Assembly: GCA_017404125.1 (NCBI GenBank)
Contig: JAFRCZ010000185.1
Coordinates: 1 to 7,298 of the forward strand
Direction of reading: 5' to 3'
DNA length: 7,298 nucleotides
Origin: Methanobrevibacter sp.
GTDB lineage: Archaea; Methanobacteriota; Methanobacteria; Methanobacteriales; Methanobacteriaceae
Shown here piece by piece: positions 1-5,535 of the stretch. Both the position numbers and the translations under genes were made by a program. Each line of letters begins with the position of its first letter. Position 1 is the first letter of the stretch. The notes beneath the pieces were generated by a model, which saw only the letters and a list, made by a program, of their open reading frames with translations, made no database searches and was not told where the DNA came from.

Positions 1-289
1 TAGCCAGTTCATAAATGATTCTATTCATTCTTTTTCCTTCATCAGTCAGGAAATATTCAGTTACTTTAGAATTGTCTTCAAAAGTCTTTTTTCCAATCAA
101 ACCATTAGATTCCAAATCCTTCAAGCAATCTGTTAAAACCTTATTACTCAAATCTGGCTTGTCTTCCTTAAAATCCTTAAATCTGTTTTTGCCAAAGAAC
201 AAATCTCTGATAATTTGAATATGCCATTTTTTGCTGAATAATTTTAAAGACTGATCCACAGGACATATGTTTCCTTCCAATTTAGCCAT
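1..289 (-). CDS. HxlR-family winged-helix transcriptional regulator (3' end cut by window edge)
   Basis: Read on the minus strand from an ATG at 289, this frame stays open for 96 codons to the window edge, so the C-terminus is missing (family members are usually about 105-120 residues). Hallmarks of the HxlR/MarR-like winged helix are visible: an N-terminal cysteine followed by proline (C9-P10), KKW at 20-22, GKNRFKDF around 33-40, the recognition-helix region LSNKVLTDCLKDLESNGLI at 47-65, and the wing and following strand VTEYFLTDEG at 76-85. A good ribosome-binding site (AAGGTGAT, 293-300 on the minus strand) precedes the ATG. Family members are dimeric DNA-binding regulators. Several with a cysteine at this N-terminal position sense electrophiles or disulfide stress (known for YodB and HypR of Bacillus). 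Here a redox-sensing role is inference. It diverges from the flavoprotein gene at 558 and probably binds the GTWAC boxes between them, including its own promoter. Family assignment is secure; the ligand is unknown. Confidence 0.9.
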   Translation of the reverse strand, partial: MAKLEGNICPVDQSLKLFSKKWHIQIIRDLFFGKNRFKDFKEDKPDLSNKVLTDCLKDLESNGLIGKKTFEDNSKVTEYFLTDEGKRMNRIIYELA

Positions 290-382
290 AGTATCACCTT
301 AATAATTGAATTAAAAAAACTTTATATAATTCTCGAAAAAAATTAAAATTTATTTTTTACTATCATTATTTTTAGAAATTAT

Positions 383-391
383 TTTATATAA
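383..391 (-). promoter_or_regulatory. Likely TATA box of the HxlR gene
   Basis: On the minus strand this reads TTATATAAA, a good archaeal TATA box. It would place transcription start near 355-362 and a leader of about 70 nt. It lies within a few bases of the first GTWAC box (399-414), so a protein bound there could block TFB/TBP; this is the basis for suggesting autoregulation. A second candidate, ATTATATAAA on the minus strand at 321-330, would start transcription just ahead of the ribosome-binding site. Which of the two is used cannot be told from sequence. Confidence 0.5.
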
Positions 392-395
392 TTAT

Positions 396-472
396 TTAGT
401 TACCAAAAAGTAACTAAGCCCATATAAGTTACTAAAAGGTAACTAAAGCCTAAATAGTTACTTTTTAGTTAC
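396..472. promoter_or_regulatory. Operator array: three GTWAC-N6-GTWAC boxes at 29-bp spacing
   Basis: Six GTWAC pentamers lie at 399, 410, 428, 439, 457 and 468. They form three pairs, each with 11 bp from start to start (about one helical turn), and the pairs repeat every 29 bp. The first is a perfect inverted repeat with 8-bp arms, TTAGTTAC (396-403) and GTAACTAA (410-417). The second has AGTTAC (427-432) and GTAACT (439-444). The third has the pentamers in direct orientation, AGTTAC at 456-461 and 467-472. The array fills the space between the TATA box of the HxlR gene and that of the flavoprotein gene, with its right end 6 bp from the latter. This is the expected layout for a repressor controlling both divergent promoters. 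Binding by the neighbouring HxlR protein is inferred. A fourth copy occurs at 2078-2093. Confidence 0.75.
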
Positions 473-478
473 AAAACC

Positions 479-486
479 TTTATATT
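479..486 (+). promoter_or_regulatory. Likely TATA box of the PNPOx-like gene
   Basis: TTTATATT follows the last GTWAC box after 6 bp (ACAAAACC links them). Archaeal spacing predicts transcription start near 505-512 and a leader of about 50 nt before the ATG at 558. The BRE region overlaps the operator edge, which suits repression by blocking TFB/TBP. Confidence 0.6.
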
Positions 487-557
487 GGCCTTAAAACAAT
501 CTATAATTAGCGTTGAAACGAAAACGTGAAAAATAAAAACAATTAGGAGATGAAAAA

Positions 558-962
558 ATGGAAGAAGTAATTAAATTCTTAACTGAAAACACACAACAAT
601 ACTTAGCAACTACTGGACTTGACGTAAATGCAAAAGTAAGACCTATCCTATTCTACTTTGCAGAAGATAACAAACCTTATTTCTGTACAAGCAATCAAAA
701 ACCAATGTACAAAGAATTAGATGCAAACCCTAACTTTGAAATGACTGCAGCTACTCCAGAATTCCAATGGATCAGAATTGCTGGAAAAGTTGAATTCATT
801 GATGATTTGGAAATCAAGCAAAAAGTAATCGATGCAAATGAGCTTGTAAAGGCATTATACGAATCTGGAGACAATCCAACTTTTGAAGTATTCACCATTG
901 CAGAAGGAAAAGCTACAATTGCAGACTTCTCTGGAGAGCCTCCAAAAACCTATGAAATATAA
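558..962 (+). CDS. Pyridoxamine 5'-phosphate oxidase-like FMN-binding split-barrel protein
   Basis: The 134-residue product matches the short PNPOx-like family (COG5015-type). These are small dimeric cytosolic proteins that bind FMN, or sometimes F420 or heme, in a split beta-barrel. Family features include VRPILFYFAEDNKPYF at 27-42, CTSNQKPMYKEL at 43-54 (usual phosphate-contacting region of the cofactor site), NPNFEMTAATPEFQWIRIAGKVEF at 57-80, and a short C-terminal strand with IADFSG around 121-126. The start is supported by GGAGATG at 545-551. True PnpO enzymes are longer (about 200 residues) and carry a substrate-binding C-terminus that is absent here, so vitamin B6 synthesis is unlikely. 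A flavin-dependent reductase or redox role is more plausible, but the substrate is unknown. The gene is transcribed alone, divergent from the HxlR regulator, whose putative operators cover its promoter. This pairing often marks regulator-plus-target units for redox or detoxification functions. Family confidence is high, exact function low. Confidence 0.88.
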   Translation: MEEVIKFLTENTQQYLATTGLDVNAKVRPILFYFAEDNKPYFCTSNQKPMYKELDANPNFEMTAATPEFQWIRIAGKVEFIDDLEIKQKVIDANELVKALYESGDNPTFEVFTIAEGKATIADFSGEPPKTYEI

Positions 963-992
963 ATAAGTTAACACTTATTTATTTTCACTTTT
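961..992 (+). terminator. Hairpin plus T-rich tract downstream of the PNPOx-like gene
   Basis: A perfect 8-bp stem, AAATAAGT (961-968) and ACTTATTT (973-980), closes a TAAC loop and overlaps the stop codon. It is followed by ATTTTCAC and a run of seven T. Archaeal termination mainly needs oligo-T, so the T-run is the stronger evidence and the hairpin may help or protect the 3' end. Confidence 0.55.
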
Positions 993-1022
993 TTTAATTA
1001 TCCTTTATTTTTAATTACCTTT

Positions 1023-1053
1023 AAAAAATTAAATGCTATTACCTCTTAAAAAA
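1023..1053 (-). terminator. Oligo-T tracts downstream of the DUF169 gene
   Basis: Read on the minus strand, two T6 runs (1048-1053 and 1023-1028) follow the DUF169 stop codon. They suit archaeal oligo-T termination for the convergent gene. No clear hairpin is present. Confidence 0.4.
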
Positions 1054-1088
1054 CATCTGATTAATCCTTTAATTGAGTAACAATTATA

Positions 1089-1895
1089 CTATTTATTTCC
1101 AAAATCCTCCCAGAAATGAGTTTGGAGAACACTGTTTTTACTAAGCTCCTCTAATTTTAAGAACAATTCCCAAGGCATTGATAAATTCATGTATTCATCC
1201 GGAATCAATCTTCTCATATGTGCCCTTGCTGCAAAGTCAAGAGGGCTTAAGACAGGAACAGGATCCTCACTTTCAGCCTGCTGGAATGTTATAGTACCAA
1301 TAGCTTGGCATGCAGATGCCTGTGGTGTCATAATATGAGTATTATTTGCTCTAAATGAACCGTTCAATTGCAAAACAGCAGATAATTCCATTGTATTCAG
1401 TGTGAAAATCACAACATCAGGAGTTTCTCCCTCCTCAAGAGATTCTATTGGCTTGAAAACAACATATTCTCCTTCATCATATAGAGGTCTGTTCTTTATG
1501 TTTTCATAAGCAGTGTCGAAATCACAGAAGATTCTCTCGCCCTTCATGAACATCTCTTGAGTAGGCTTTGGCAAATGGCTTAGCCTTTCAAGAAAAGCAT
1601 CCTTATCTCTTGCAGATTCAAGCCCTAAGGATAGGAAAGTTGCTTGAAACTCCCTGTCTGCATCTGTCTTGAATCCAGTGCCCCAACCGAAACCTGCTGA
1701 AACACCTCCACAGGTAATGTTTTCACGACCAAAAGCAGTTGTTTTCCTTTTTGCAATGGTTTGTGCAACAAGAGACATTACACAACCCCCTCTGCCTGCC
1801 TTAGGAGCCAAAGCATCATCTGGCTTTTCATCTGTTTTGATTAAGACAATAGGATCAAATTGTCCGTTTAATTCTTTAACTATATTAAATTCCAT
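1089..1895 (-). CDS. DUF169 family protein
   Basis: The 268-residue product has the layout of DUF169 (COG2043) proteins, which are common in methanogens and anaerobic bacteria and have no established activity. Visible features are an early strand VLIKTDEKPDDA (17-28), a GRGGCVMSLVAQTIAKRKTTAFGRENITCGG stretch (34-64) containing C38 and C62, a glycine-rich GFGWGTGF (68-75), the segment VVFKPIESLEEGETPDVVIFTLN (145-167) where the family predicts the value of the protein for a conserved partner, and ACQAIGTI (195-202) with C196. C38, C62, C124 and C196 could bind metal or a cofactor, but this is a guess. The gene stands alone with its own promoter and diverges from the macrodomain operon. The ribosome-binding site is weak (AAGGG, 1906-1910 on the minus strand). 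It has no evident functional tie to its neighbours. Family assignment is fairly secure. Confidence 0.8.
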   Translation of the reverse strand: MEFNIVKELNGQFDPIVLIKTDEKPDDALAPKAGRGGCVMSLVAQTIAKRKTTAFGRENITCGGVSAGFGWGTGFKTDADREFQATFLSLGLESARDKDAFLERLSHLPKPTQEMFMKGERIFCDFDTAYENIKNRPLYDEGEYVVFKPIESLEEGETPDVVIFTLNTMELSAVLQLNGSFRANNTHIMTPQASACQAIGTITFQQAESEDPVPVLSPLDFAARAHMRRLIPDEYMNLSMPWELFLKLEELSKNSVLQTHFWEDFGNK

Positions 1896-1940
1896 TTTAA
1901 AACAACCCTTAATGCTAATTGATTTAAGTTTTATTTAATG

Positions 1941-1949
1941 AAATATAAA
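1941..1949 (-). promoter_or_regulatory. Likely TATA box of the DUF169 gene
   Basis: On the minus strand this reads GTTTATATTT-like sequence (core TTTATATTT). It predicts transcription start near 1915-1920 and a short leader of about 20-25 nt before the ATG at 1895. Confidence 0.45.
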
Positions 1950-1982
1950 CAATTTATGATTAGCCCCCATATTTAATTATTA

Positions 1983-2046
1983 ACTAAATTAAGGGTTTGA
2001 AAGCAATATTTTGATTGTGACTAAATTTTAATTAGAAACTAAATTT
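1983..2046. repeat. Short ACTAAATTT direct repeats between divergent genes
   Basis: ACTAAATTT occurs exactly at 2020-2028 and 2038-2046 (18 bp apart), and a shorter copy ACTAAATT lies at 1983-1990. The palindrome CTTAATTAAG follows at 2056-2065. The repeats sit between the DUF169 and macrodomain promoters and may be a second protein-binding region. In DNA this rich in A and T, chance is a real alternative. Confidence 0.3.
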
Positions 2047-2077
2047 GGCCAGAACCTTAATTAAGAAATTACGATTA

Positions 2078-2093
2078 GTAACCCTCAGGTTAC
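2078..2093. promoter_or_regulatory. GTWAC-N6-GTWAC operator of the macrodomain-sirtuin operon
   Basis: GTAACC and GGTTAC form a perfect inverted repeat around CTCA. The two GTWAC pentamers start at 2078 and 2089, the same 11-bp spacing as the three boxes at 396-472, although the pentamers are in the reverse order (GTAAC first). It ends 8 bp before the TATA box, the same place as the box nearest the flavoprotein promoter. This suggests the same regulator, probably the HxlR protein at 1-289; that link is inferred. Confidence 0.65.
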
Positions 2094-2101
2094 AAAAAAG
2101 T

Positions 2102-2110
2102 TTTATATAT
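2102..2110 (+). promoter_or_regulatory. TATA box of the macrodomain-sirtuin operon
   Basis: TTTATATAT, preceded by an A-rich BRE-like stretch (ACAAAAAAG), is the best TATA match in this intergenic region. It predicts transcription start near 2130-2135 and a leader of about 55 nt before the ATG at 2188. Confidence 0.65.
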
Positions 2111-2177
2111 AACAGGCGTTAATTAATTATAAGAAGAAAAAATAAAAGAACAAGTGAAAATACTGAAATTAAATAAT

Positions 2178-2182
2178 GAGGT
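2178..2182 (+). promoter_or_regulatory. Ribosome-binding site deciding the macrodomain start
   Basis: GAGGT sits 5 nt before the ATG at 2188 and overlaps the earlier in-frame ATG at 2176. This favours the downstream start, giving a 271-residue protein. Confidence 0.6.
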
Positions 2183-2187
2183 TAAAA

Positions 2188-3003
2188 ATGAATAAAGACA
2201 ATGAAATAAACCTTTTGATAGAGGAATTGATTTCTGTAAATGAATCTATAGATGGAAATATCGAAATTCCAAATGATTATGATGAAAAAAGAAAATTGCT
2301 TAGAGCCTTGATGAATATTCAATCTCCTGTTCAATTAAGCGAGGAATTCTATTTGCTGCAAGATAAGATTCTTAGTGAAGAAACTGAAAGCAAGGATATA
2401 GTTTCTGCTGATGAAATAAAGGCAATTAGCGATGACCCCTCTGACCTTGGTTCAAAACTTGCATTATGGCAAGGAGACATAACTTGCTTAGAAGTTGATG
2501 GAATAGTCAATGCTGCAAATAGTCAAATGCTGGGCTGCTTTATCCCATTGCACAATTGCATTGACAACCAAATCCATTCTGCAGCAGGGTTCCAGTTAAG
2601 AATGGATTGTCATGAAATCATGGAAAAGCAAGGCCATGAGGAGGAAATCGGAAAAGCAAAGATAACATCTGCATATAATTTGCCTTCCAAATATGTCCTG
2701 CATACTGTAGGCCCTGCAATCCCATATGGTTCAAAACCAAATGATATGGAAATAAAAGGGCTAAGAGACTGCTATGAGTCATGTTTAGAACTTGCTGATG
2801 AAAATGGCTTGAAATCCATTGCATTTTGTTCCATTTCAACTGGAGTCTTTAATTTTCCAAAAGAGGAAGCCTGTAAAATTGCGATAAAAGCTGTTAAGGA
2901 TTACTTAAAAAGCCATAAGGACACAAATATTGAAAAAGTGATTTTCAATAGTTTCTCAGATAATGCAACTGAAATATATAGGAAGTATTTAGGAAAAATA
3001 TGA
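2188..3003 (+). CDS. Zinc-dependent macrodomain protein-ADP-ribosyl hydrolase (SirTM-linked)
   Basis: The product (271 residues from the ATG at 2188) has a helical N-terminal part of about 85 residues followed by a macrodomain. This is the usual build of zinc-containing macrodomains encoded beside class M sirtuins. Counting from the in-frame ATG at 2176, NAAN is at 112-115, the zinc motif GCFIPLHNCID at 120-130 supplies C121, H126 and C128, HTVGP is at 176-180, and the phosphate-binding loop STGVFNFP is at 221-228. All expected elements are intact. In the characterised bacterial relatives the enzyme removes ADP-ribose that the partner sirtuin attached to protein; the same role is inferred here. 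The start at 2188 is preferred because GAGGT (2178-2182) lies 5 nt ahead of it. The ATG at 2176 overlaps that site and would add only four residues. The sirtuin gene follows after 23 bp, so the two are almost certainly co-transcribed. Expression is probably controlled by the operator at 2078-2093. Confidence 0.92.
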   Translation: MNKDNEINLLIEELISVNESIDGNIEIPNDYDEKRKLLRALMNIQSPVQLSEEFYLLQDKILSEETESKDIVSADEIKAISDDPSDLGSKLALWQGDITCLEVDGIVNAANSQMLGCFIPLHNCIDNQIHSAAGFQLRMDCHEIMEKQGHEEEIGKAKITSAYNLPSKYVLHTVGPAIPYGSKPNDMEIKGLRDCYESCLELADENGLKSIAFCSISTGVFNFPKEEACKIAIKAVKDYLKSHKDTNIEKVIFNSFSDNATEIYRKYLGKI

Positions 3004-3026
3004 AAACAAAAAAGAGGGGATGAACA

Positions 3027-3944
3027 ATGGAAGAATATGGCGAAAGAGTAGAAAAATTGAAAGACCTTATTGATGATGCAGATTATATAATAATCGGAGC
3101 GGGAGCTGGACTATCCGCTTCAGCGGGACTTGAATATGGAGGAGAGAGATTTAAAGAGAACTTCCCAGAATTTATAGAAAAATACGGATTCGAAGACATG
3201 TACTCTCCAATGTTTTACCCATATAAGACAAGCGAAGAGAAATGGGCATATTTTGCAAAGCATGCTTATACCAACAATATAGGAATGGAAGGGACAGAAA
3301 CTTACAGGAAACTTCATGAACTTGTAAAGGATAAGGAGTATTTTATCATTACAACAAATGTTGATGATCAGTTCCTAAAGTCTGGATTTGATGAGAACAG
3401 ATTCTTCAGGACTCAAGGGTCTTATGCCAAATTGCAATGCTCAAAAGCCTGTCACAATAAGCTGTATGATAACAGGAAATTGATATTGGAAATGATTGAA
3501 AAGACAGATGAAGACTTGAAAGTTCCAAGTGAACTTGTTCCAAAATGCCCAGTATGTGGGGAAGAAATGGATTTGAACCTACGAAAGGACAGCTATTTTG
3601 TTGAAGATGCGAAATGGCATGAACAAAACAAGAGATATACTGAGTTTATAAAAAAGGCATTGAATGGAAAAGTTCTTCTATTAGAGTTTGGAATTGGATT
3701 TAACACACCAATAATAATCCGCTTCCCATTTGATGAATTGGTGAAATCCTATGAAAATGTATATCTTTCCAGATTCAATAGAAGCCATCTGGAATTGACT
3801 GTCAAATACAATGGAAACTATTATCTAGTGGGAGAAGATGAATTGGACAAATACATATCTCCAGAAGTTAAAGAGAGATATGTTCCATTTAATGAAAATA
3901 TCGGTGATGTTTTAGATAATTTGAATCAAAATACATCCCATTAA
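3027..3944 (+). CDS. Class M sirtuin (SirTM), probable NAD-dependent protein ADP-ribosyltransferase
   Basis: The 305-residue product has a sirtuin Rossmann core with departures typical of class M. GAGAGLSASAGLEY (24-37) is the NAD-binding loop. TTNVDDQF (109-116) replaces the canonical TQNID and keeps N111 and D113. TQGSY (129-133) has glutamine Q130 where deacylase sirtuins have their catalytic histidine. Four cysteines, C138, C142, C174 and C177, form the structural zinc site. LEFGIGFNTPIIIRFPFDEL (219-238) is the second nucleotide-binding segment. Loss of the histidine argues against deacetylation. Studied relatives in Staphylococcus aureus and Streptococcus pyogenes transfer ADP-ribose to a lipoyl-carrier protein, and the operon macrodomain reverses this. 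The gene follows the macrodomain after 23 bp with a strong site, GAGGGGATGA at 3014-3023. No GcvH-like target or lipoate ligase is in the window, so the target is unknown. Family assignment is strong; activity is inferred. Confidence 0.92.
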   Translation: MEEYGERVEKLKDLIDDADYIIIGAGAGLSASAGLEYGGERFKENFPEFIEKYGFEDMYSPMFYPYKTSEEKWAYFAKHAYTNNIGMEGTETYRKLHELVKDKEYFIITTNVDDQFLKSGFDENRFFRTQGSYAKLQCSKACHNKLYDNRKLILEMIEKTDEDLKVPSELVPKCPVCGEEMDLNLRKDSYFVEDAKWHEQNKRYTEFIKKALNGKVLLLEFGIGFNTPIIIRFPFDELVKSYENVYLSRFNRSHLELTVKYNGNYYLVGEDELDKYISPEVKERYVPFNENIGDVLDNLNQNTSH

Positions 3945-3965
3945 AAAAATATGAGACTATTTTTT
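3943..3965. terminator. Overlapping oligo-T terminators between convergent genes
   Basis: Only 19 bp separate the sirtuin and MATE stop codons. On the plus strand T6 (3960-3965) runs into the MATE stop codon. On the minus strand T7 (complement of 3943-3949) runs into the sirtuin stop codon. Each fits archaeal oligo-T termination and would make the two transcripts overlap at their 3' ends. Confidence 0.5.
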
Positions 3966-5337
3966 AATTATTAGACCTTATCAACCTTTTTATGTGCAAA
4001 TCAGCCCAAATCATAGTTATTGTATTTACAACAAGCTCTCCAAGAATGATTCCCCACCATGCGCCATATTCTCCATAACCTAATACAATAGCTAAAAGGA
4101 TAGCAAAAGCAAGAGTGAATACAGTTTCCCTTAAGATTGTCTGGAACATTGCAGTTACGCCATTTCCTGTTCCCTGAAAAACGAATGTGGATGTGCATCC
4201 ATAGCCCATTGTAGGGAAATAGATTATGATAACAGATAGGAATGCAATAAGCTGTGGGCTTAATCTAGTACTTGTGCCAGCATATGCAAATGCTGAAACA
4301 ATATGAGGAGCGAAAATATAAACAACGATAGCTGCAATGAAACCAAATAAAATGCCTATTTTCATTGAATATCTATGAGCAACTAAAATCTCTTCATACT
4401 TCCTTGCACCATAGTTAGCCCCTACAACAGATATCAATGCAGTGGCTACAGCAATAATAGGGGTGGTTGCAATTGTAACAACTCTCCATCCAGTTGAATA
4501 AACTGCTACAGCATCAGTTGATGCCACAACAACAAGCAGAAGAGAGAACAATGCTGCAAACAATGCATTGTTTATGAGTTCCAAGCTTGCAGGCAACCCC
4601 ACTTTTAAAATATCAATAGTTATGCCTTTGTTGAATTTATAATTAGTTAAAAATGGTTTTAGATAAGTGTCTTTCCTAATATAGAACCAGTAGAACAAAA
4701 TCAGATTTACACATAATAGGGAAATCAAGCTTGCAATAGCTGCACCCCTAACGCCCAAATTCAATCCATAAATAAGGATTGGATCAAGAATCATGTTTAG
4801 GATTGAAGAGAAAAGCATTGCATACATTGTTCGATTTGCATCTCCTTCTCCCCTTAAGACACCATATAAAGCATTTGATAAAATAACAAGAATTGAGCCT
4901 ATGACAAGAATGATCCCATAATCCATTGCATAATCAATTGTGATTCCTGCACCCATTGCCAAAAGAATGTCATTTAGAAATATTAATAATAGGATTGTAG
5001 TTATGATGGAAACGATTACTGTAATAAAAATTGTATGAATGGCACCATTATCTGCCTTTTTCTTGTTGCCTTCTCCAATATATTTGGATAAAGCTGAAGC
5101 GGAACCTGCACCTAACCCATTTCCAATTCCCATGAGTGCAATGAAAATAGGGCTTACAAAACCTACACCTGCTAAAGCATCTGCACCTAATCCAGCCACC
5201 CAAATAGCATCGATTACGCTGTAAAGACTTGTGATAATCAATGAAATGATAAGTGGAATAGACATCTTCCATAAGGCTTTCTTAGGATCCCCTAATATGG
5301 AATCTACTCCCTGAGAGTTTATACTATTATCATTCAT
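3964..5337 (-). CDS. MATE family multidrug/cation efflux transporter
   Basis: The 457-residue product is an inner-membrane transporter with about 12 predicted hydrophobic helices in two six-helix halves, the normal length and form of MATE (NorM/MepA/DinF-like) antiporters. These export drugs or metabolites in exchange for Na+ or H+. Recognisable motifs include GEGN (88-91), LRGEGD (161-166), DPILIYGLNLGVRGAA (185-200, a MATE signature in the first half), GANYGARK (306-313) and FQGTGN (387-392) in the second half. No signal peptide beyond the first helix is evident. The start at 5337 has a GTGAT ribosome-binding site (5341-5345 on the minus strand). The substrate cannot be read from sequence. 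It converges on the sirtuin operon and diverges from the gene at 5536, so it is transcribed alone. A single GTTAC half-site abuts its likely TATA box, a weak hint of shared control with the upstream genes. Confidence 0.92.
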   Translation of the reverse strand: MNDNSINSQGVDSILGDPKKALWKMSIPLIISLIITSLYSVIDAIWVAGLGADALAGVGFVSPIFIALMGIGNGLGAGSASALSKYIGEGNKKKADNGAIHTIFITVIVSIITTILLLIFLNDILLAMGAGITIDYAMDYGIILVIGSILVILSNALYGVLRGEGDANRTMYAMLFSSILNMILDPILIYGLNLGVRGAAIASLISLLCVNLILFYWFYIRKDTYLKPFLTNYKFNKGITIDILKVGLPASLELINNALFAALFSLLLVVVASTDAVAVYSTGWRVVTIATTPIIAVATALISVVGANYGARKYEEILVAHRYSMKIGILFGFIAAIVVYIFAPHIVSAFAYAGTSTRLSPQLIAFLSVIIIYFPTMGYGCTSTFVFQGTGNGVTAMFQTILRETVFTLAFAILLAIVLGYGEYGAWWGIILGELVVNTITMIWADLHIKRLIRSNN

Positions 5338-5450
5338 ATTATCACAAAAAATCTTAAATGGCTTTTAATTCTTTAAAACTTGAATTAATTAACTAATAAT
5401 TGTTTAATTCATCATATCTTTAATTCCTTATAACTATATATTAATTAAAA

Positions 5451-5459
5451 TTTATATAA
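5451..5459. promoter_or_regulatory. TATA box(es) between the MATE gene and the 137-residue protein gene
   Basis: TTTATATAA is a TATA box read on the plus strand, and TTATATAAA read on the minus strand. For the MATE gene it would start transcription near 5425-5430 (leader about 90 nt). For the gene at 5536 it would start near 5480 (leader about 55 nt). On the minus strand GTTAC (5464-5460) touches it directly. AATATAAATA at 5501-5510 is another plus-strand candidate, but it would leave almost no leader. The inverted repeat TGAATTAA (5381-5388) and TTAATTCA (5404-5411) lies in the MATE leader or promoter zone. Confidence 0.4.
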
Positions 5460-5535
5460 GTAACTATAAGATTATTTCATGAAATGCAGATTATGAAATC
5501 AATATAAATAATTATTATGAAAACTGAGTGATATT

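Noticed and set aside
15..218. Plus-strand open frame of 67 codons
   Set aside because: It lies antisense to the HxlR gene, whose motifs are clear, and has no ribosome-binding site.
396..472. CRISPR-like periodic array (29-bp period)
   Set aside because: Only three units, the shared part is two pentamers rather than a long repeat, and the array lies between two promoters. An operator array explains it better.
558..962. Genuine pyridoxamine 5'-phosphate oxidase (PdxH)
   Set aside because: At 134 residues it lacks the C-terminal substrate-binding part of PdxH; it fits the short PNPOx-like family instead.
1669..1938. Plus-strand open frame of 89 codons
   Set aside because: It is antisense to the start of the DUF169 gene and its promoter, and lacks a ribosome-binding site and any recognisable domain.
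2188..3944. Toxin-antitoxin module of the DarT-DarG kind (macrodomain with ADP-ribosyltransferase)
   Set aside because: The partner is a sirtuin with a clear NAD-binding loop and zinc cysteines, not DarT, and the macrodomain has the zinc motif of SirTM-linked enzymes rather than DarG.
2188..3944. Sir2-based antiphage system (for example NAD-depleting SIR2 defence)
   Set aside because: The Sir2 domain is class M with an associated zinc macrodomain; no Argonaute, HerA or other defence partner is present.
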